The notes under the pieces: generated by a model
Database searches by the model: none
The model's input: only the letters and a program-made list of their open reading frames with translations
What the model was told of the DNA's origin: nothing
In this document: positions 21,266-30,690 of the stretch, one piece after another
Layout of the letters: each line of letters begins with the position of its first letter
How positions within the stretch are numbered: the stretch's first letter is position 1
NCBI RefSeq assembly: GCF_002903165.1
Contig: NZ_PPSK01000021.1
Location: forward strand, 1 to 49,864
Reading direction: 5' to 3'
Origin: Halopseudomonas oceani
Lineage (GTDB): Bacteria > Pseudomonadota > Gammaproteobacteria > Pseudomonadales > Pseudomonadaceae
Length of the DNA stretch: 49,864 bases
Made by a program: the position numbers and the translations under genes

Positions 21266-22483
21266 TCAGTTACTGGTATGCCGAGGCAGCCCAATGGAGA
21301 TCAACGCCGCCAACAAGACAAAAGTCGAGGACACCCACAGGCAAGCTTCCAAGCCATAGGCCTGATACACCCAGCCCGACAGCAGCGTGCCGATCAGCCG
21401 GCCGAGGGCGTTGGACATGTAATAGAAGCCGACATCCAGCGACACGCCGTCTTCCTTGGCGTAACTGACAATCAGGTAGCTGTGCAGCGAGGAGTTCACC
21501 GCAAACAGCGCGCCAAACACCATCAACCCGCCGAGCAAGACCCACTGCGCCGGCAAATCACTGTTCAGACCCAGGGCAATTGCGGCGGGCAACCCAGCCA
21601 GCACGGCCGCCCAAGCGAATGCCGCACGACCATCCGGCAACTGGCCGCTGGCCTTGCCGGTGATGGCCGGGGCGAAGGACTGCACAATGCCGTAGCCGAT
21701 CACCCAGGCAGCGAGAAAGCCGCCGACCATCCAAAAATCCCAGCCAAACACACTGGACAGGTACACCGGCAACGCCACGACAAACCACACATCGCGGGCG
21801 CCGAATAAGAACAAGCGTGCGGCTGACAGAATGTTGATCGCCCGGCTCTTAGACAAAATGTCGCGAAACTTCGGCTTGGCTTTCGCCTTGCCCAGATCCT
21901 TTTTCAACAGCAACAGGCTGGCCAGCCAGATCAACGCCAGCACCGCCGCCATGGCCAGGACCGCGCCGGCGAAACCGAGCAGCGCCAGCAATGCACCGCC
22001 CATAAAGAAGCCCACACCTTTGAGCGCGTTTTTCGAGCCGGTAAGGATTGCCACCCACTTGTACAGCGTGCCCTGCTGGCTGTCCGGCACCAGCAACTTG
22101 ATCGAGCTCTTGGCACTCATCTTGTTCAGGTCTTTGGCGATACCGGACAGCGCCTGCGCACCCATCACCCAGGGAATCGTCAGCCAGGCCGCCGGCACGG
22201 TGAGCATCAGCAAGGCCGCCACCTGCAGACCCAGGCCGATATTCATGGTGCGATTCAGCCCCAGCCGCGCGCCCAGATAGCCGCCGACCAGATTGGTGAC
22301 CACGCCGAAAATCTCATAGAACAGAAACAGCGCAGCGATCTGCAGCGGCGTGTAACCCAGGCTATGAAAATGCAGCACCACCAACATGCGCAGCGCGCCG
22401 TCGGTGAGGGTAAAGGCCCAGTAGTTGCCGGTCACCAGCAGGTATTGGCGCACTTCTGGGGCTAGGCGGGATAAGGCGTGCAT
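21266..22483 (-). CDS. arsJ: Organoarsenical efflux permease ArsJ
   Basis: A 405-residue major-facilitator protein with 12 probable membrane segments. ArsJ exports 1-arseno-3-phosphoglycerate, the unstable product that GAPDH makes when it uses arsenate instead of phosphate, so the pair is an arsenate efflux route. The N-terminal part (VRQYLLVTGNYWAFTLTDGALRMLVVLHF) and the first-half loop with DLNKMSAKSSIK are typical. It lies downstream of the GAPDH gene on the same strand, the diagnostic arrangement. AGGA six bases upstream supports the start. A REP hairpin sits in the 118-base gap between the two genes. Confidence 0.92.
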   Translation of the reverse strand: MHALSRLAPEVRQYLLVTGNYWAFTLTDGALRMLVVLHFHSLGYTPLQIAALFLFYEIFGVVTNLVGGYLGARLGLNRTMNIGLGLQVAALLMLTVPAAWLTIPWVMGAQALSGIAKDLNKMSAKSSIKLLVPDSQQGTLYKWVAILTGSKNALKGVGFFMGGALLALLGFAGAVLAMAAVLALIWLASLLLLKKDLGKAKAKPKFRDILSKSRAINILSAARLFLFGARDVWFVVALPVYLSSVFGWDFWMVGGFLAAWVIGYGIVQSFAPAITGKASGQLPDGRAAFAWAAVLAGLPAAIALGLNSDLPAQWVLLGGLMVFGALFAVNSSLHSYLIVSYAKEDGVSLDVGFYYMSNALGRLIGTLLSGWVYQAYGLEACLWVSSTFVLLAALISIGLPRHTSN

Positions 22484-22527
22484 ATCGATCCTGCTCAGGT
22501 TACTTGGCTGGTGGTGTGCAACTAGGT

Positions 22528-22585
22528 GGGAGGGGCTTTAGCCGCGACAGCAGTTGAGGCAAGTCGCGGCTAAAGCCCCTCCCAA
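22528..22585. repeat. REP-type hairpin between gapdh and arsJ
   Basis: A perfect 22-bp inverted repeat (22528-22549 and 22564-22585) with a 14-base loop. The arms read GGGAGGGGCTTTAGCCGCGA and its inverse. The sequence type is that of Pseudomonas repetitive extragenic palindromes. On an operon transcript it could stabilise the upstream mRNA or reduce readthrough into arsJ. Confidence 0.85.
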
Positions 22586-22601
22586 ATACGCAGAGCGATT
22601 C

Positions 22602-23606
22602 TCAGCCGGCTGCGCCGACCATCCGTGCCAACTCCACGGCACGATTGGCATAGCCCCACTCGTTGTCGTACCAGGCGTAGAGCTTCACCTGGGTGCCGTT
22701 GATCACCATGGTCGACAGCGCATCGATAATCGAGGAGCGTGGGTCGGTGCGGTAGTCGATGGATACCAGCGGCCGTTCCTCATAGCCGAGGATGCCTGCC
22801 AGCGGACCGTCGGCGGCGGCCTTGAGCAGGGCGTTGACCTCCTCCACCGTACTGGCGCGCTCGACTTCGAATACGCAATCAGTCAGCGAGGCGTTGGCCA
22901 GCGGCACGCGCACTGCGTGGCCATTCAGCTTGCCGCGCAGCTCAGGGAATATCTCGGCAATTGCCGTGGCCGAACCGGTGCTGGTGGGGATCAGGCTCAT
23001 GCCTGAAGCGCGCGCGCGGCGAAGATCCTTGTGTGGCGTATCGAGGATGCTCTGGGTGTTGGTCAGGTCGTGGATGGTGGTAATCGAGCCATGGCGGATG
23101 CCGAGGTTCTCGTGAATCACCTTGACCACCGGGGCCAGGCAATTGGTGGTGCAGGAGGCAGCGGTGACGATGCGGTGTACAGCTGGGTCGAACAGCTGCT
23201 GGTTAACGCCCATCACGATATTCAGCGCACCGGCTTCCTTGACCGGCGCGCAGACCACCACGCGCTTCACGCCTTGGTCGAGATAGGCCTGCAACACTGC
23301 GACGGTTTTCATCTTGCCACTGGCCTCGATCACCAGATCGCAGCCGCTCCAGTCGGTATCGGCGATGGTCTTGTTGGCCGTGACCTGAATGCGCTTGCCG
23401 TCGATCAGGATGCACTCGCCTTCGCTGCTCGCCTCATGCTGCCAGCGGCCGTGCACCGAGTCGAAATTCAGCAGATGGGCGTGGGTCGGCGCATCGCCAG
23501 CCGGGTCGTTGATCTGCACAAACTCCAGTTCCGGCCAGCCCCAGGCAGCGCGCAGCGTCAGGCGACCGATACGACCAAAACCGTTGATACCTACCTTGAT
23601 AGCCAT
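22602..23606 (-). CDS. ArsJ-associated glyceraldehyde-3-phosphate dehydrogenase
   Basis: A 334-residue GAPDH. The NAD-binding start is [13 protein letters not shown], the catalytic Cys lies in [13 protein letters not shown], the active-site His in [10 protein letters not shown], and the substrate-binding segment in [29 protein letters not shown] closes the enzyme. In arsenic clusters this isozyme forms 1-arseno-3-phosphoglycerate from glyceraldehyde-3-phosphate and arsenate, which ArsJ then exports. GAGGG eight bases upstream supports the start. It lies between ynfA-like and arsJ in one long minus-strand operon. Confidence 0.93.
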   Translation of the reverse strand: MAIKVGINGFGRIGRLTLRAAWGWPELEFVQINDPAGDAPTHAHLLNFDSVHGRWQHEASSEGECILIDGKRIQVTANKTIADTDWSGCDLVIEASGKMKTVAVLQAYLDQGVKRVVVCAPVKEAGALNIVMGVNQQLFDPAVHRIVTAASCTTNCLAPVVKVIHENLGIRHGSITTIHDLTNTQSILDTPHKDLRRARASGMSLIPTSTGSATAIAEIFPELRGKLNGHAVRVPLANASLTDCVFEVERASTVEEVNALLKAAADGPLAGILGYEERPLVSIDYRTDPRSSIIDALSTMVINGTQVKLYAWYDNEWGYANRAVELARMVGAAG

Positions 23607-23630
23607 AAACCAATTCCCTCTACAAAGTGA

Positions 23631-23957
23631 TTAGGCGCTACGCGGCGCAAACATAATGATCGCCATACCGAGCATGGCCACAGCCGCGCCCAGCAGGTCC
23701 CAATGGGTCGGACGGATGCCGTCCACCAGCCACAGCCAGATAATTGCCATCGCCACATACACCCCACCGTAAGCGGCATACACCCGCCCGGCAGCGGTTG
23801 GATGCAGGGTCAGCAGCCAGGCGAACAGCGCCAGCGCGGCGGCGGCCGGCACCAGCAGCCAGATGCTCTTGCCCTGCTTGAGCCACAGGTACGGTAGGTA
23901 GCAGCCGATAATCTCGGCCAGGGCCGTCAGGGCGAACAGGCCCAGGGTGTTGAGCAT
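23631..23957 (-). CDS. Small four-helix membrane protein, YnfA/UPF0060 family
   Basis: A 108-residue protein with four membrane segments ([84 protein letters not shown]). The [13 protein letters not shown] and [16 protein letters not shown] strings are UPF0060 signatures. The family resembles small multidrug transporters. The start at 23957 is preferred over 23996 because conservation begins at LNTLGLF. It sits inside the arsenic operon, 7 bases after the phosphatase gene. A link to arsenic is by position only. Confidence 0.88.
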   Translation of the reverse strand: MLNTLGLFALTALAEIIGCYLPYLWLKQGKSIWLLVPAAAALALFAWLLTLHPTAAGRVYAAYGGVYVAMAIIWLWLVDGIRPTHWDLLGAAVAMLGMAIIMFAPRSA

Positions 23958-23964
23958 GCTCACC

Positions 23965-24459
23965 TCAGTTGCCGAACTGGGCGATCCAGTCCGCATGGGC
24001 CGGATGCTGAATGGCTTTCGGCCTTAGCGTCTGCACCAGGCTGACGGCTTCGCTGCGCTCAATACCCAATTCGACCAAGATGCGCGCGGCAATCAGCCCG
24101 GTACGCCCGGAGCCGCCCTTGCAGTGAATGGCAATGGCCTTGTCGGCCGCCAGCAGCCCAGCAATCTGCACCATGACCGCCGGCCAGGCGGCGTCGAAAT
24201 CCGCCTGCGGCACCTGCTCATCGGCCACAGGTAGATGCAGCCAAAGCAAACCTTGCGCGGCGCACAGCGCCGGCAAATCGCTAGCGGCGTTATGCGCCAG
24301 TTCGGCGTAGGGCATCAGGGTCAGTACCGCATCGGCGCCAGCCTGTTGCAGAGTGTTCAAAGCGCTGTCGATGCTGCTGTCCTTGGTGCCAGGGCAAGGC
24401 GTGAAGATCAAGCGGCCGGGACGATTAGGAATGCTGAGAACATCAAAGGGATGGGACAT
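23965..24459 (-). CDS. Dual-specificity/tyrosine phosphatase-like protein of the ars operon
   Basis: A 164-residue cysteine phosphatase of the CDKN3-like class. The P-loop is [10 protein letters not shown] (Cys-x5-Arg), with the general-acid Asp probably in [14 protein letters not shown]. Such genes recur in Pseudomonas arsenic clusters between arsH and the GAPDH gene. Their substrate is not established; a role on phosphorylated or arsenylated metabolites is conceivable. It is co-directional with arsH, 18 bases away, and with ynfA. Confidence 0.82.
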   Translation of the reverse strand: MSHPFDVLSIPNRPGRLIFTPCPGTKDSSIDSALNTLQQAGADAVLTLMPYAELAHNAASDLPALCAAQGLLWLHLPVADEQVPQADFDAAWPAVMVQIAGLLAADKAIAIHCKGGSGRTGLIAARILVELGIERSEAVSLVQTLRPKAIQHPAHADWIAQFGN

Positions 24460-24477
24460 GCTGATTGATCCTGAAAA

Positions 24478-25188
24478 TTAAATGGAAGCCTGATTGACCC
24501 GTTTGGACAGCTGCTCGGCGGATTCCTTGCGCTCGGAGTAGCGGTCCACCAGGTAGTCCGTTTGGCCGCGCAGCAACAGGGTGAACTTGACCAGTTCCTC
24601 CATCACGTCGACCACGCGGTCGTAATAAGCCGAAGGTTTCATCCGCCCGGCGTCGTCAAATTCGAGAAAGGCTTTGGCCACCGAGGACTGGTTGGGGATG
24701 GTGAACATGCGCATCCAACGGCCCAGCACGCGCATCTGATTCAGCGCATTGAAAGACTGCGAGCCGCCGCTGACCTGCATCAGCGCCAGGGTCTTGCCCT
24801 GGGTAGGGCGCACGGCGCCCATGCTCAGGGGAATCCAGTCGATCTGCGACTTGAACACCCCGGTCATAGCACCATGGCGCTCCGGTGAGCACCAAACCAT
24901 GCCTTCGCTCCACAGCACCAGCTCGCGCAGTTCCTGCACCTTGGGGTGATCCTCGGGCGCATCGTCCGGCAACGGCAGGCCACTGGGGTTAAAGATGCGC
25001 GTTTCGGCACCGAACTGCTGCAGCAGGCGCGCGGCCTCCTCGGTCAACAGGCGGCTGTAGGAGCGCGCGCGGTTGGAACCGTACAGCAGCAGAATGCGCG
25101 GTTTGTGTTGCGGGGCCGGCTTGGCCAGTTGCTCCTGGCTGGGCGGATCGAGCAGTTCAGGGTCGATATTCGGCAGTTCAGGGTACAT
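24478..25188 (-). CDS. arsH: NADPH-dependent FMN reductase ArsH
   Basis: A 236-residue flavoprotein that oxidises trivalent organoarsenicals to less toxic pentavalent forms. ArsH signatures are [26 protein letters not shown] (FMN phosphate loop), [23 protein letters not shown] and [28 protein letters not shown] at 25188 is chosen because AGGA lies eight bases upstream. An ATG at 25203 overlaps the arsC stop and would add five residues. Confidence 0.93.
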   Translation of the reverse strand: MYPELPNIDPELLDPPSQEQLAKPAPQHKPRILLLYGSNRARSYSRLLTEEAARLLQQFGAETRIFNPSGLPLPDDAPEDHPKVQELRELVLWSEGMVWCSPERHGAMTGVFKSQIDWIPLSMGAVRPTQGKTLALMQVSGGSQSFNALNQMRVLGRWMRMFTIPNQSSVAKAFLEFDDAGRMKPSAYYDRVVDVMEELVKFTLLLRGQTDYLVDRYSERKESAEQLSKRVNQASI

Positions 25189-25202
25189 AGCAATTCCTGG
25201 CA

Positions 25203-25673
25203 TCAGAGGCTGGCGATACGGCGCAACTCGGCCCGCAGAGCCTCGCGGTTAAGAGTGGTCGGCAGGGCCGCAAAAAAAGCATTAAGCCGCGCCTGAATAA
25301 TCGCCACGGTTGCATCGAAAGCCGCGTCGATCTGCGCGGGCGTACCGACCAATTCGGATGGATCAGCCAAACCCCAATGTGCCTTGAGCGCGGGACCGAA
25401 GAACACTGGACAGGCATCACCAGCGGCCTTGTCGCACACGGTAATAACCAACTCCGGCGCCAGTTCGGCGTGTACCTCGGTGCCCTTGCTGTTCAGCCCC
25501 TCAGTGGAAATACCTGCGCGGCGCAAGGCCTCCAAAGCCTGAGGATGAACCTCGCCCTTGGGCTGGCTGCCGGCGCTGTAAGCGCGCATGCCGGCTGGAG
25601 CCAAGTGATTGAATAGCGCCTCGGAAAGGATGCTACGACAGCTATTTGCGGTGCAGAGAAACAAGACTTTCAT
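25203..25673 (-). CDS. arsC: Arsenate reductase, low-molecular-weight phosphatase type
   Basis: A 156-residue ArsC. The P-loop is CTANSCR at residues 7-13, and the redox region carries [16 protein letters not shown]. It reduces arsenate to arsenite using thioredoxin or glutaredoxin, feeding Acr3. AAGGAATGCC precedes the ATG. It overlaps the possible upstream start of arsH by one base. A second, divergent arsC lies at 26063, so the operon has two reductases. Confidence 0.9.
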   Translation of the reverse strand: MKVLFLCTANSCRSILSEALFNHLAPAGMRAYSAGSQPKGEVHPQALEALRRAGISTEGLNSKGTEVHAELAPELVITVCDKAAGDACPVFFGPALKAHWGLADPSELVGTPAQIDAAFDATVAIIQARLNAFFAALPTTLNREALRAELRRIASL

Positions 25674-25698
25674 GGCATTCCTTGATGTGAGGCTTAGG

Positions 25699-26055
25699 CT
25701 AACCGCAGAGGCTTAGCCGCTCGGGTCGATTGCGCATGCTCAGCAGCTTTTCGCTATTAACCGCCAGCCAAGACTGGTTAGCCTGCACAACCACCTTCAG
25801 CATCTGCTGCACCCACTCGGGCAGCTGTGGGTGTAGGCGGTAGTACACCCACTGACCGCGACGCTGATCCTCCAACAGGCCGCAACTGCGCAGTTGTGCC
25901 AGGTGACGAGAAATCTTCGGCTGGCTGTCTTCCAGCGCAGTGGTCAGCTCGCATACGCACAACTCGCCCTCGGCAGCGATAAGTAGGGTCATGCGTACGC
26001 GGGTTTCATCGGCCAGGCATTTAAAGACACTGGTGGGACTTATGGGTTCTAGCAT
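25699..26055 (-). CDS. arsR: Arsenite-responsive repressor ArsR
   Basis: A 118-residue winged-helix ArsR/SmtB protein. The arsenite site is ELCVCELTTAL (Cys-x-Cys) and the recognition helix is QPKISRHLAQLRSCGLLEDQRRGQWVYYRL. It lies between arsC and the second reductase gene in the minus-strand operon. It is closely related to the second ArsR at 30114. Its operator is probably the inverted repeat at 26495-26542. Confidence 0.92.
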   Translation of the reverse strand: MLEPISPTSVFKCLADETRVRMTLLIAAEGELCVCELTTALEDSQPKISRHLAQLRSCGLLEDQRRGQWVYYRLHPQLPEWVQQMLKVVVQANQSWLAVNSEKLLSMRNRPERLSLCG

Positions 26056-26062
26056 CGGGGCC

Positions 26063-26476
26063 TCAGCGCTTGCTCTTCACCAATACAAACAGCTTGATGC
26101 GTTCGTGAATCTCGTGAAGCGTGTGTTTATAGGCGTTGGCCTGTTGGCTGGTCGCTGGGTCTGCAAAATTCCAGGCAAGGTACTCTCCGGCGCCCGGCAA
26201 GGTGCTGCACTCGAAAGCAGCCTTGTCACACAAAGTGATGACGTAGTCGAAGTGCTGACCAGCAAACTCATCTAATGACTTGCTACGCAGACTATCGGTT
26301 GCAACCCCCAGCTGATCCAGCGCCATGCGTGCTCGCCGGTCAATCTCATCAGGCAAAGTACCGGCGCTGAACGCCTCGTAGCCATCCGGGTCGGTATGGC
26401 GCAGCAAAGCTTCGGCCATTTGCGAACGGGCCGAGTTGGCCACGCAGAGAAATAACACTCGGGTTTTCGATGTCAT
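26063..26476 (-). CDS. arsC: Second arsenate reductase, thioredoxin-coupled type
   Basis: A 137-residue low-molecular-weight-phosphatase-like reductase. The P-loop is CVANSARS, and ITLCDKAAFECSTLPG carries the redox Cys pair; it ends with the arsenate-reductase helix HEIHERIKLFVLVKSK. The start at 26476 is preferred. The upstream ATG at 26524 lies between the halves of the divergent operator and would place non-conserved residues before RVLFLC. It is first in the minus-strand operon, 8 bases before arsR. Confidence 0.88.
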   Translation of the reverse strand: MTSKTRVLFLCVANSARSQMAEALLRHTDPDGYEAFSAGTLPDEIDRRARMALDQLGVATDSLRSKSLDEFAGQHFDYVITLCDKAAFECSTLPGAGEYLAWNFADPATSQQANAYKHTLHEIHERIKLFVLVKSKR

Positions 26477-26494
26477 TGCAGCAGCGCCATTAAA

Positions 26495-26542
26495 ATTCGG
26501 TTTGGCGAATATATTAAAAACCATATATCTTGTAAACCGAAT
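26495..26542. promoter_or_regulatory. Divergent ars promoter/operator
   Basis: ATTCGGTTT (26495-26503) and AAACCGAAT (26534-26542) are perfect inverse halves around an AT-rich centre that also contains GCGAATATATT. This fits ArsR-family operators. It lies between the minus-strand arsC/arsR/arsH operon and the plus-strand arsO operon, so one repressor can control both. Confidence 0.65.
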
Positions 26543-26592
26543 ATCTTGATGACCCTACTCTCGCCACAAGCGAGCAACCAAGGAGCGATTGC

Positions 26593-27666
26593 ATGACCCT
26601 GCAAGAGCCAGTGGATGTTCTGATTATCGGCGGCGGCCAGGCCGCGCTGGCCACAGCCTACTTTCTACGGCGCACCCAGCTGTCGTTTCTGCTGCTGGAT
26701 GATCAGGCGCAACCCGGCGGCGCCTGGCAGCATGGCTGGGATTCGCTGCGGCTGTTCTCCCCCGCCACCTGGAGTTCGATTGCCGGCTGGCAGATGCCCA
26801 ACCCTGAGCCTGGCTACCCGCACCGCGATGCCGTAATCGACTACCTTGCGCAGTACGAGGCGCGCTATCAGCTGCCGATTGTGCGACCGGTACATGTCGA
26901 TTCGGTGACGCATGACGGCGAGTTGTTTGTGGTGCAGGCCGGCAGCCAGCAATGGCGTTGCCGCGCCCTGGTCAGCGCCACCGGCACCTGGAGCAAGCCG
27001 TTTATCCCGTCCTATCCCGGCAGCGCAGAGTTCGCCGGCGAGCAGCTGCACTCGGCGCATTACCGCAACCCGCAGGCCTTTACCGGCAAGCGCGTGTTGG
27101 TGGTAGGCGGCGGCAACTCCGGGGCGCAGATTCTCGCCGAGGTATCAAAAGTCGCCGAGACCCTGTGGATCACCCCAGAGCCGCCGGCCTTTCTGCCTGA
27201 TGAAGTCGATGGCCGGGTGCTGTTCGAGCGCGCCACCGAACGCTGGAAGGCCCAACAGGAAGGTCGCGTGATCGACCAGCCGGTGGGCGGCCTGGGCGAT
27301 ATCGTGATGGTCGAGCCGGTGCGGGAAGCCCGCGAGCGCGGCGTACTGGTGGCCGAACGGCCGTTCCAGCGTTTCACGGAAGAAGGTGTTGAGTGGATCG
27401 ATGGCCGCCGCGAGGCGGTTGATGCGGTGATCTGGTGCACCGGCTTTCGCCCAGCATTGGATCATCTGCAATGCCTGGACGTGCTGGAAGCCGATGGCAA
27501 GGTCACGGTCGACGACACTCGCGCCAGCAAGCAACCCAAGCTGTGGCTGGTCGGTTATGGCGAGTGGACCGGGGCGGCTTCGGCGACCCTGATCGGCGTC
27601 ACCCGCACCGCGCGCAGTACGGTCAATGAAATCGCAGAAGCCCTGCAGGGCGATACAGATCAATAG
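26593..27666 (+). CDS. arsO: FAD-dependent monooxygenase ArsO
   Basis: A 357-residue flavin monooxygenase. The FAD motif is [17 protein letters not shown] and the NADPH motif is [28 protein letters not shown] is typical of the ArsO branch. The family occurs in ars operons and is thought to act on organoarsenicals or in arsenite handling; its exact reaction is unsettled. AAGGAG eight bases upstream supports the start. It is the first gene of the plus-strand operon with acr3, a permease and a thioredoxin-like gene. Confidence 0.85.
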   Translation: MTLQEPVDVLIIGGGQAALATAYFLRRTQLSFLLLDDQAQPGGAWQHGWDSLRLFSPATWSSIAGWQMPNPEPGYPHRDAVIDYLAQYEARYQLPIVRPVHVDSVTHDGELFVVQAGSQQWRCRALVSATGTWSKPFIPSYPGSAEFAGEQLHSAHYRNPQAFTGKRVLVVGGGNSGAQILAEVSKVAETLWITPEPPAFLPDEVDGRVLFERATERWKAQQEGRVIDQPVGGLGDIVMVEPVREARERGVLVAERPFQRFTEEGVEWIDGRREAVDAVIWCTGFRPALDHLQCLDVLEADGKVTVDDTRASKQPKLWLVGYGEWTGAASATLIGVTRTARSTVNEIAEALQGDTDQ

Positions 27667-27717
27667 CAGACCACCCGAGTGCCATTAAACTCGGCACTCA
27701 GCAACAAGGAACCAGCA

Positions 27718-28797
27718 ATGTCCAGTCAGTGTGAAGTCATCGGTAAGCAAGCCGCAGGTGCCCCTCTGGGTTTTTTCGAGCGCTATCTGACGCTCTGGGT
27801 TTTTCTCTGCATCATTGGCGGCACTCTGCTCGGCCTCTATGCGCCGACGGCAGCGCAGGCGGTGGGCGCGCTGGAAATCGCTCAGGTCAATATCCCGGTG
27901 GGATTGCTGATCTGGGTGATGATCATCCCCATGCTGATGAAGATCGATTTTCGCGCCATCGGCGAGGTCTACCAGCAGCGCGCCGGCTTGGGCGTGACCC
28001 TGAGCATCAACTGGCTGATCAAGCCGTTTACCATGGCCTTTCTGGCGTGGCTGTTTCTGCGCTATGTGTTCGAAGGCTGGCTGCCGGCCGAACAGATCGA
28101 CAGCTACGTGGCCGGGCTGATTCTGCTCGGTGCCGCGCCGTGTACCGCGATGGTGTTTGTCTGGAGCAACCTGTGTAAGGGCAACGCCAACTTCACCCTG
28201 ACCCAGGTGGCGATCAACGATTTGGTGATGGTGTTCGCCTTCGCCCCCATCGTCGCCCTGCTGCTGGGCGTGTCGTCGATCCCAGTGCCGTGGGACACCC
28301 TGCTGCTGTCGGTGGTGATGTATATCGTCATCCCCCTGGCCATCGCCCAATTTATCCGCGCGCGTCTGCTGCGCCGGGGTGACGCGGCGTTGCAAGCGGT
28401 GCTCGCGCGCATCGGCCCGTTCTCCATCCTCGCCCTGCTGGCCACCCTGGTGCTGCTGTTCTCCTTCCAGGGCCAGACCATAGTCGCGCAGCCGCTAATC
28501 ATCGCCATGCTGGCGGTACCGATTCTGCTGCAGACGCTGTTTATCGCCGCCCTCGGTTACTGGATGTGCCGGCAACTCAAGGTACGCCACGATATTGCCG
28601 GCCCGGCGGCGATGATCGGTGCGTCGAACTTCTTCGAACTGGCCGTAGCCGTGGCTATCGCGCTGTACGGCTTCAACTCCGGCGCGGCGCTGGCCACGGT
28701 GGTCGGTGTGCTGATCGAGGTGCCGGTCATGCTCTGGCTGGTACGCATGGTCAATAACAGCAAGGGCTGGTATGAGCGCGCCCCGGCGCAAGGATAA
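27718..28797 (+). CDS. acr3: Arsenite efflux permease Acr3
   Basis: A 359-residue membrane protein of the ACR3/BASS superfamily with ten probable helices. The conserved Cys lies in LGAAPCTAMVFVWSNLCKGNANFT, and the second family motif is GASNFFELAVAVAIALYG. It expels arsenite produced by the reductases. The start at 27718 has AAGGA eight bases upstream; the longer frame to 27679 is rejected. It is co-transcribed with arsO and the permease gene. Confidence 0.93.
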   Translation: MSSQCEVIGKQAAGAPLGFFERYLTLWVFLCIIGGTLLGLYAPTAAQAVGALEIAQVNIPVGLLIWVMIIPMLMKIDFRAIGEVYQQRAGLGVTLSINWLIKPFTMAFLAWLFLRYVFEGWLPAEQIDSYVAGLILLGAAPCTAMVFVWSNLCKGNANFTLTQVAINDLVMVFAFAPIVALLLGVSSIPVPWDTLLLSVVMYIVIPLAIAQFIRARLLRRGDAALQAVLARIGPFSILALLATLVLLFSFQGQTIVAQPLIIAMLAVPILLQTLFIAALGYWMCRQLKVRHDIAGPAAMIGASNFFELAVAVAIALYGFNSGAALATVVGVLIEVPVMLWLVRMVNNSKGWYERAPAQG

Positions 28798-28806
28798 GGA
28801 AGCCCT

Positions 28807-29811
28807 ATGGAACTGTTCAGATGGCTCAATGACCAACTGCTGCGCATGGACTGGCTGGCCTGGCTGGTGCGCGTGCTGCTGGAGGACGGTTTTGGCCTGG
28901 ACATGACCAGCCGAAGCGGTGCCAGCCTGCACTTCTTTATCTATGACGTAATCAAGATCTTTATCCTGCTGGCGGTGCTGATCTTCAGCATTTCCTGGGT
29001 GCAGAGCTATTTCCCACCCGAACGCACGCGGCGGATTCTCGGCGGCATGAGTGGCTTCAAGGCCAAACTGACCGGTGCATTACTGGGCACTATCACACCG
29101 TTTTGTTCCTGCTCGTCGATTCCGCTGTTTATCGGGTTTACCAGCTCGGGTCTGCCGCTGGGAGTGACATTTGCCTTTCTGATCTCCTCACCGCTGGTGG
29201 ACCTGGCCTCGGTGATTCTGCTGGCGAGCATCTTCAACTGGTCGATTGCCATCGCCTACGTGCTGATCGGCTTGGTGCTGGCGGTGCTGGGCGGCACCCT
29301 GATCGGCCGAGCGAAGATGGAGCGATACGTCGAAGCCTTTGTCATGCACAACCCGGTGCTAGACATACCCCAGGCAGAACTGACGCGGCGTGACCGGGCG
29401 CAATTTGCCTGGGCACAGGTCAGCGATATTTTCCGCAGGGTTTGGCTCTATGTGTTGATTGGCGTTGGCATCGGGGCGGCAATCCATAACTGGATTCCCG
29501 CTGATTGGATCGAAGCGCTGCTGGGGCAGGACAACTGGTGGTCGGTGCCGCTGGCCACCCTGGTCGGCGTGCCGATGTATGCCGATATCTTTGGCACCCT
29601 GCCGATAGCCGAAGCGCTGGTCGGCAAGGGCATCGGCCTGGGTACGGCGCTGGCCTTTATGATGGCCGTTACCGCGCTGTCGCTGCCCTCACTGATCATG
29701 CTCAAGAAAGTGGTCAAGGCACCGCTACTGGCCTTGTTCGTCGGCATCGTTACGGTCGGCATTGTACTGATCGGTTACCTTTTTAACGCCTTTGCCTATC
29801 TGTTTATCTAA
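28807..29811 (+). CDS. YraQ/ArsP-type permease
   Basis: A 334-residue membrane protein with about eight helices. TPFCSCSSIPLFIGFTSSGLPLG carries the Cys-x-Cys motif of the DUF318 (SO_0444/YraQ/ArsP) family, and PMYADIFGTLPIAEAL repeats the fold in the second half. ArsP members export trivalent organoarsenicals. The partner thioredoxin-like gene follows directly, an arrangement common for this family. AAGGAAGCCCT precedes the ATG. Confidence 0.85.
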   Translation: MELFRWLNDQLLRMDWLAWLVRVLLEDGFGLDMTSRSGASLHFFIYDVIKIFILLAVLIFSISWVQSYFPPERTRRILGGMSGFKAKLTGALLGTITPFCSCSSIPLFIGFTSSGLPLGVTFAFLISSPLVDLASVILLASIFNWSIAIAYVLIGLVLAVLGGTLIGRAKMERYVEAFVMHNPVLDIPQAELTRRDRAQFAWAQVSDIFRRVWLYVLIGVGIGAAIHNWIPADWIEALLGQDNWWSVPLATLVGVPMYADIFGTLPIAEALVGKGIGLGTALAFMMAVTALSLPSLIMLKKVVKAPLLALFVGIVTVGIVLIGYLFNAFAYLFI

Positions 29812-29826
29812 CTTTTGGAGCACAGC

Positions 29827-30063
29827 ATGATCATCAAAATTCTTGGTTCCGGCTGTAAGAAGTGCATCACATTGACCGAAAACACTCAGGCCGCCCTGGC
29901 CAATCTCGGCCGTGAGGCGCAGATCATCAAGGTCACAGACTTCGCTGAGATCGCCGCCCACGGTGTTATGTCGACACCGGCCCTAGTGATTGATAACAAG
30001 GTGGTCTCGGTTGGCAAAGTACTGAGCACCGAAGAGGTTGAGAAACAGCTCGGGGGCAATTAA
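29827..30063 (+). CDS. Thioredoxin-fold small redox protein
   Basis: A 78-residue protein with the redox motif CKKC in LGSGCKKCITLTENT and the cis-Pro segment GVMSTPALVIDNKVVSVGKV. This is the thioredoxin_3 (small redox-active disulfide) family. It follows the YraQ/ArsP-type permease and probably serves it or one of the reductases. GGAG eight bases upstream fixes the ATG at 29827. Confidence 0.9.
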   Translation: MIIKILGSGCKKCITLTENTQAALANLGREAQIIKVTDFAEIAAHGVMSTPALVIDNKVVSVGKVLSTEEVEKQLGGN

Positions 30064-30113
30064 CGCAATGCGCTGAACTCAGGGTTATCGGCATACTCAG
30101 CTTGAAGCCAAGC

Positions 30114-30470
30114 TCAGCAGCAAACGGCAAGACGCTGCGGGCGGTCACCCATTAGATCGAGGCGTTTAGCATCTGGGCTGAGCCAGTGTTGATTAGCGGC
30201 CAAAGTGTTCTTCAAAAGCAGAATCACCCAATCCGGAAGACGCGGATGCAGGCGGTAGTAAACCCACTGACCTTGCCTGCGATCTTCAAGCAAGCCGCAA
30301 TTACGCAGTTGCGCGAGGTGACGGGATACCTTTGGCTGGCTTTCATTCAGTGCACAGGTCAGCTCACAAACACACAGCTCTTCCTCTCGGGTGATAAGCA
30401 ACATCAGCCGGATACGAGTTTCATCAGCCAAGCATTTGAAAACGGTGGTTGGAGTAAGGTAGTCGGCCAT
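30114..30470 (-). CDS. arsR: Second arsenite-responsive repressor ArsR
   Basis: A 118-residue ArsR, similar along its length to the one at 25699. The metal site is EELCVCELTCAL, and the DNA-reading helix QPKVSRHLAQLRNCGLLEDRRQGQWVYYRL is nearly the same. It is convergent with the acr3 operon. With the decayed arsC behind it (30481-30690) it looks like the surviving part of a second arsC-arsR unit, so the ars block arose by duplication or fusion of two clusters. Confidence 0.9.
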   Translation of the reverse strand: MADYLTPTTVFKCLADETRIRLMLLITREEELCVCELTCALNESQPKVSRHLAQLRNCGLLEDRRQGQWVYYRLHPRLPDWVILLLKNTLAANQHWLSPDAKRLDLMGDRPQRLAVCC

Positions 30471-30480
30471 AGGGTCTCAG

Positions 30481-30690
30481 CGCTTAGTTTTTTCAGTACG
30501 AATATCTTGGTACGTTCAGGTAGTCGTGGGCCTGATAGAGCTCATCCGGCGAGATGCTGCTTAGGTAAGATCAGTCAGCTTTAGCGATGAAAGGCTAATG
30601 CCCGGCAAAGAGTCTGGTACTCCAGCATGACTTATCGCACAGCGTGATGACATTTTCGAAGTCTCCACATGCAGACCGGCCGACGGGCTA
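30481..30690 (-). pseudogene. arsC: Decayed arsC relic
   Basis: This stretch aligns by eye with the intact reductase gene at 26063-26280: it opens with CGCTTAGTTTTTTCAGTACGA (compare the end of the intact gene). It later contains GCCCGGCAAAG and then TTATCGCACAGCGTGATGAC, matching the segment that encodes the VITLCDKA redox motif. Frames are broken and the middle is missing. It sits 10 bases upstream of the second arsR exactly as the intact arsC does for the first. Confidence 0.75.

Noticed and set aside
27685..28932. Minus-strand open frames opposite acr3
   Set aside because: The His/Gln/Arg-rich translations are mirror images of a membrane-protein gene; no family features.
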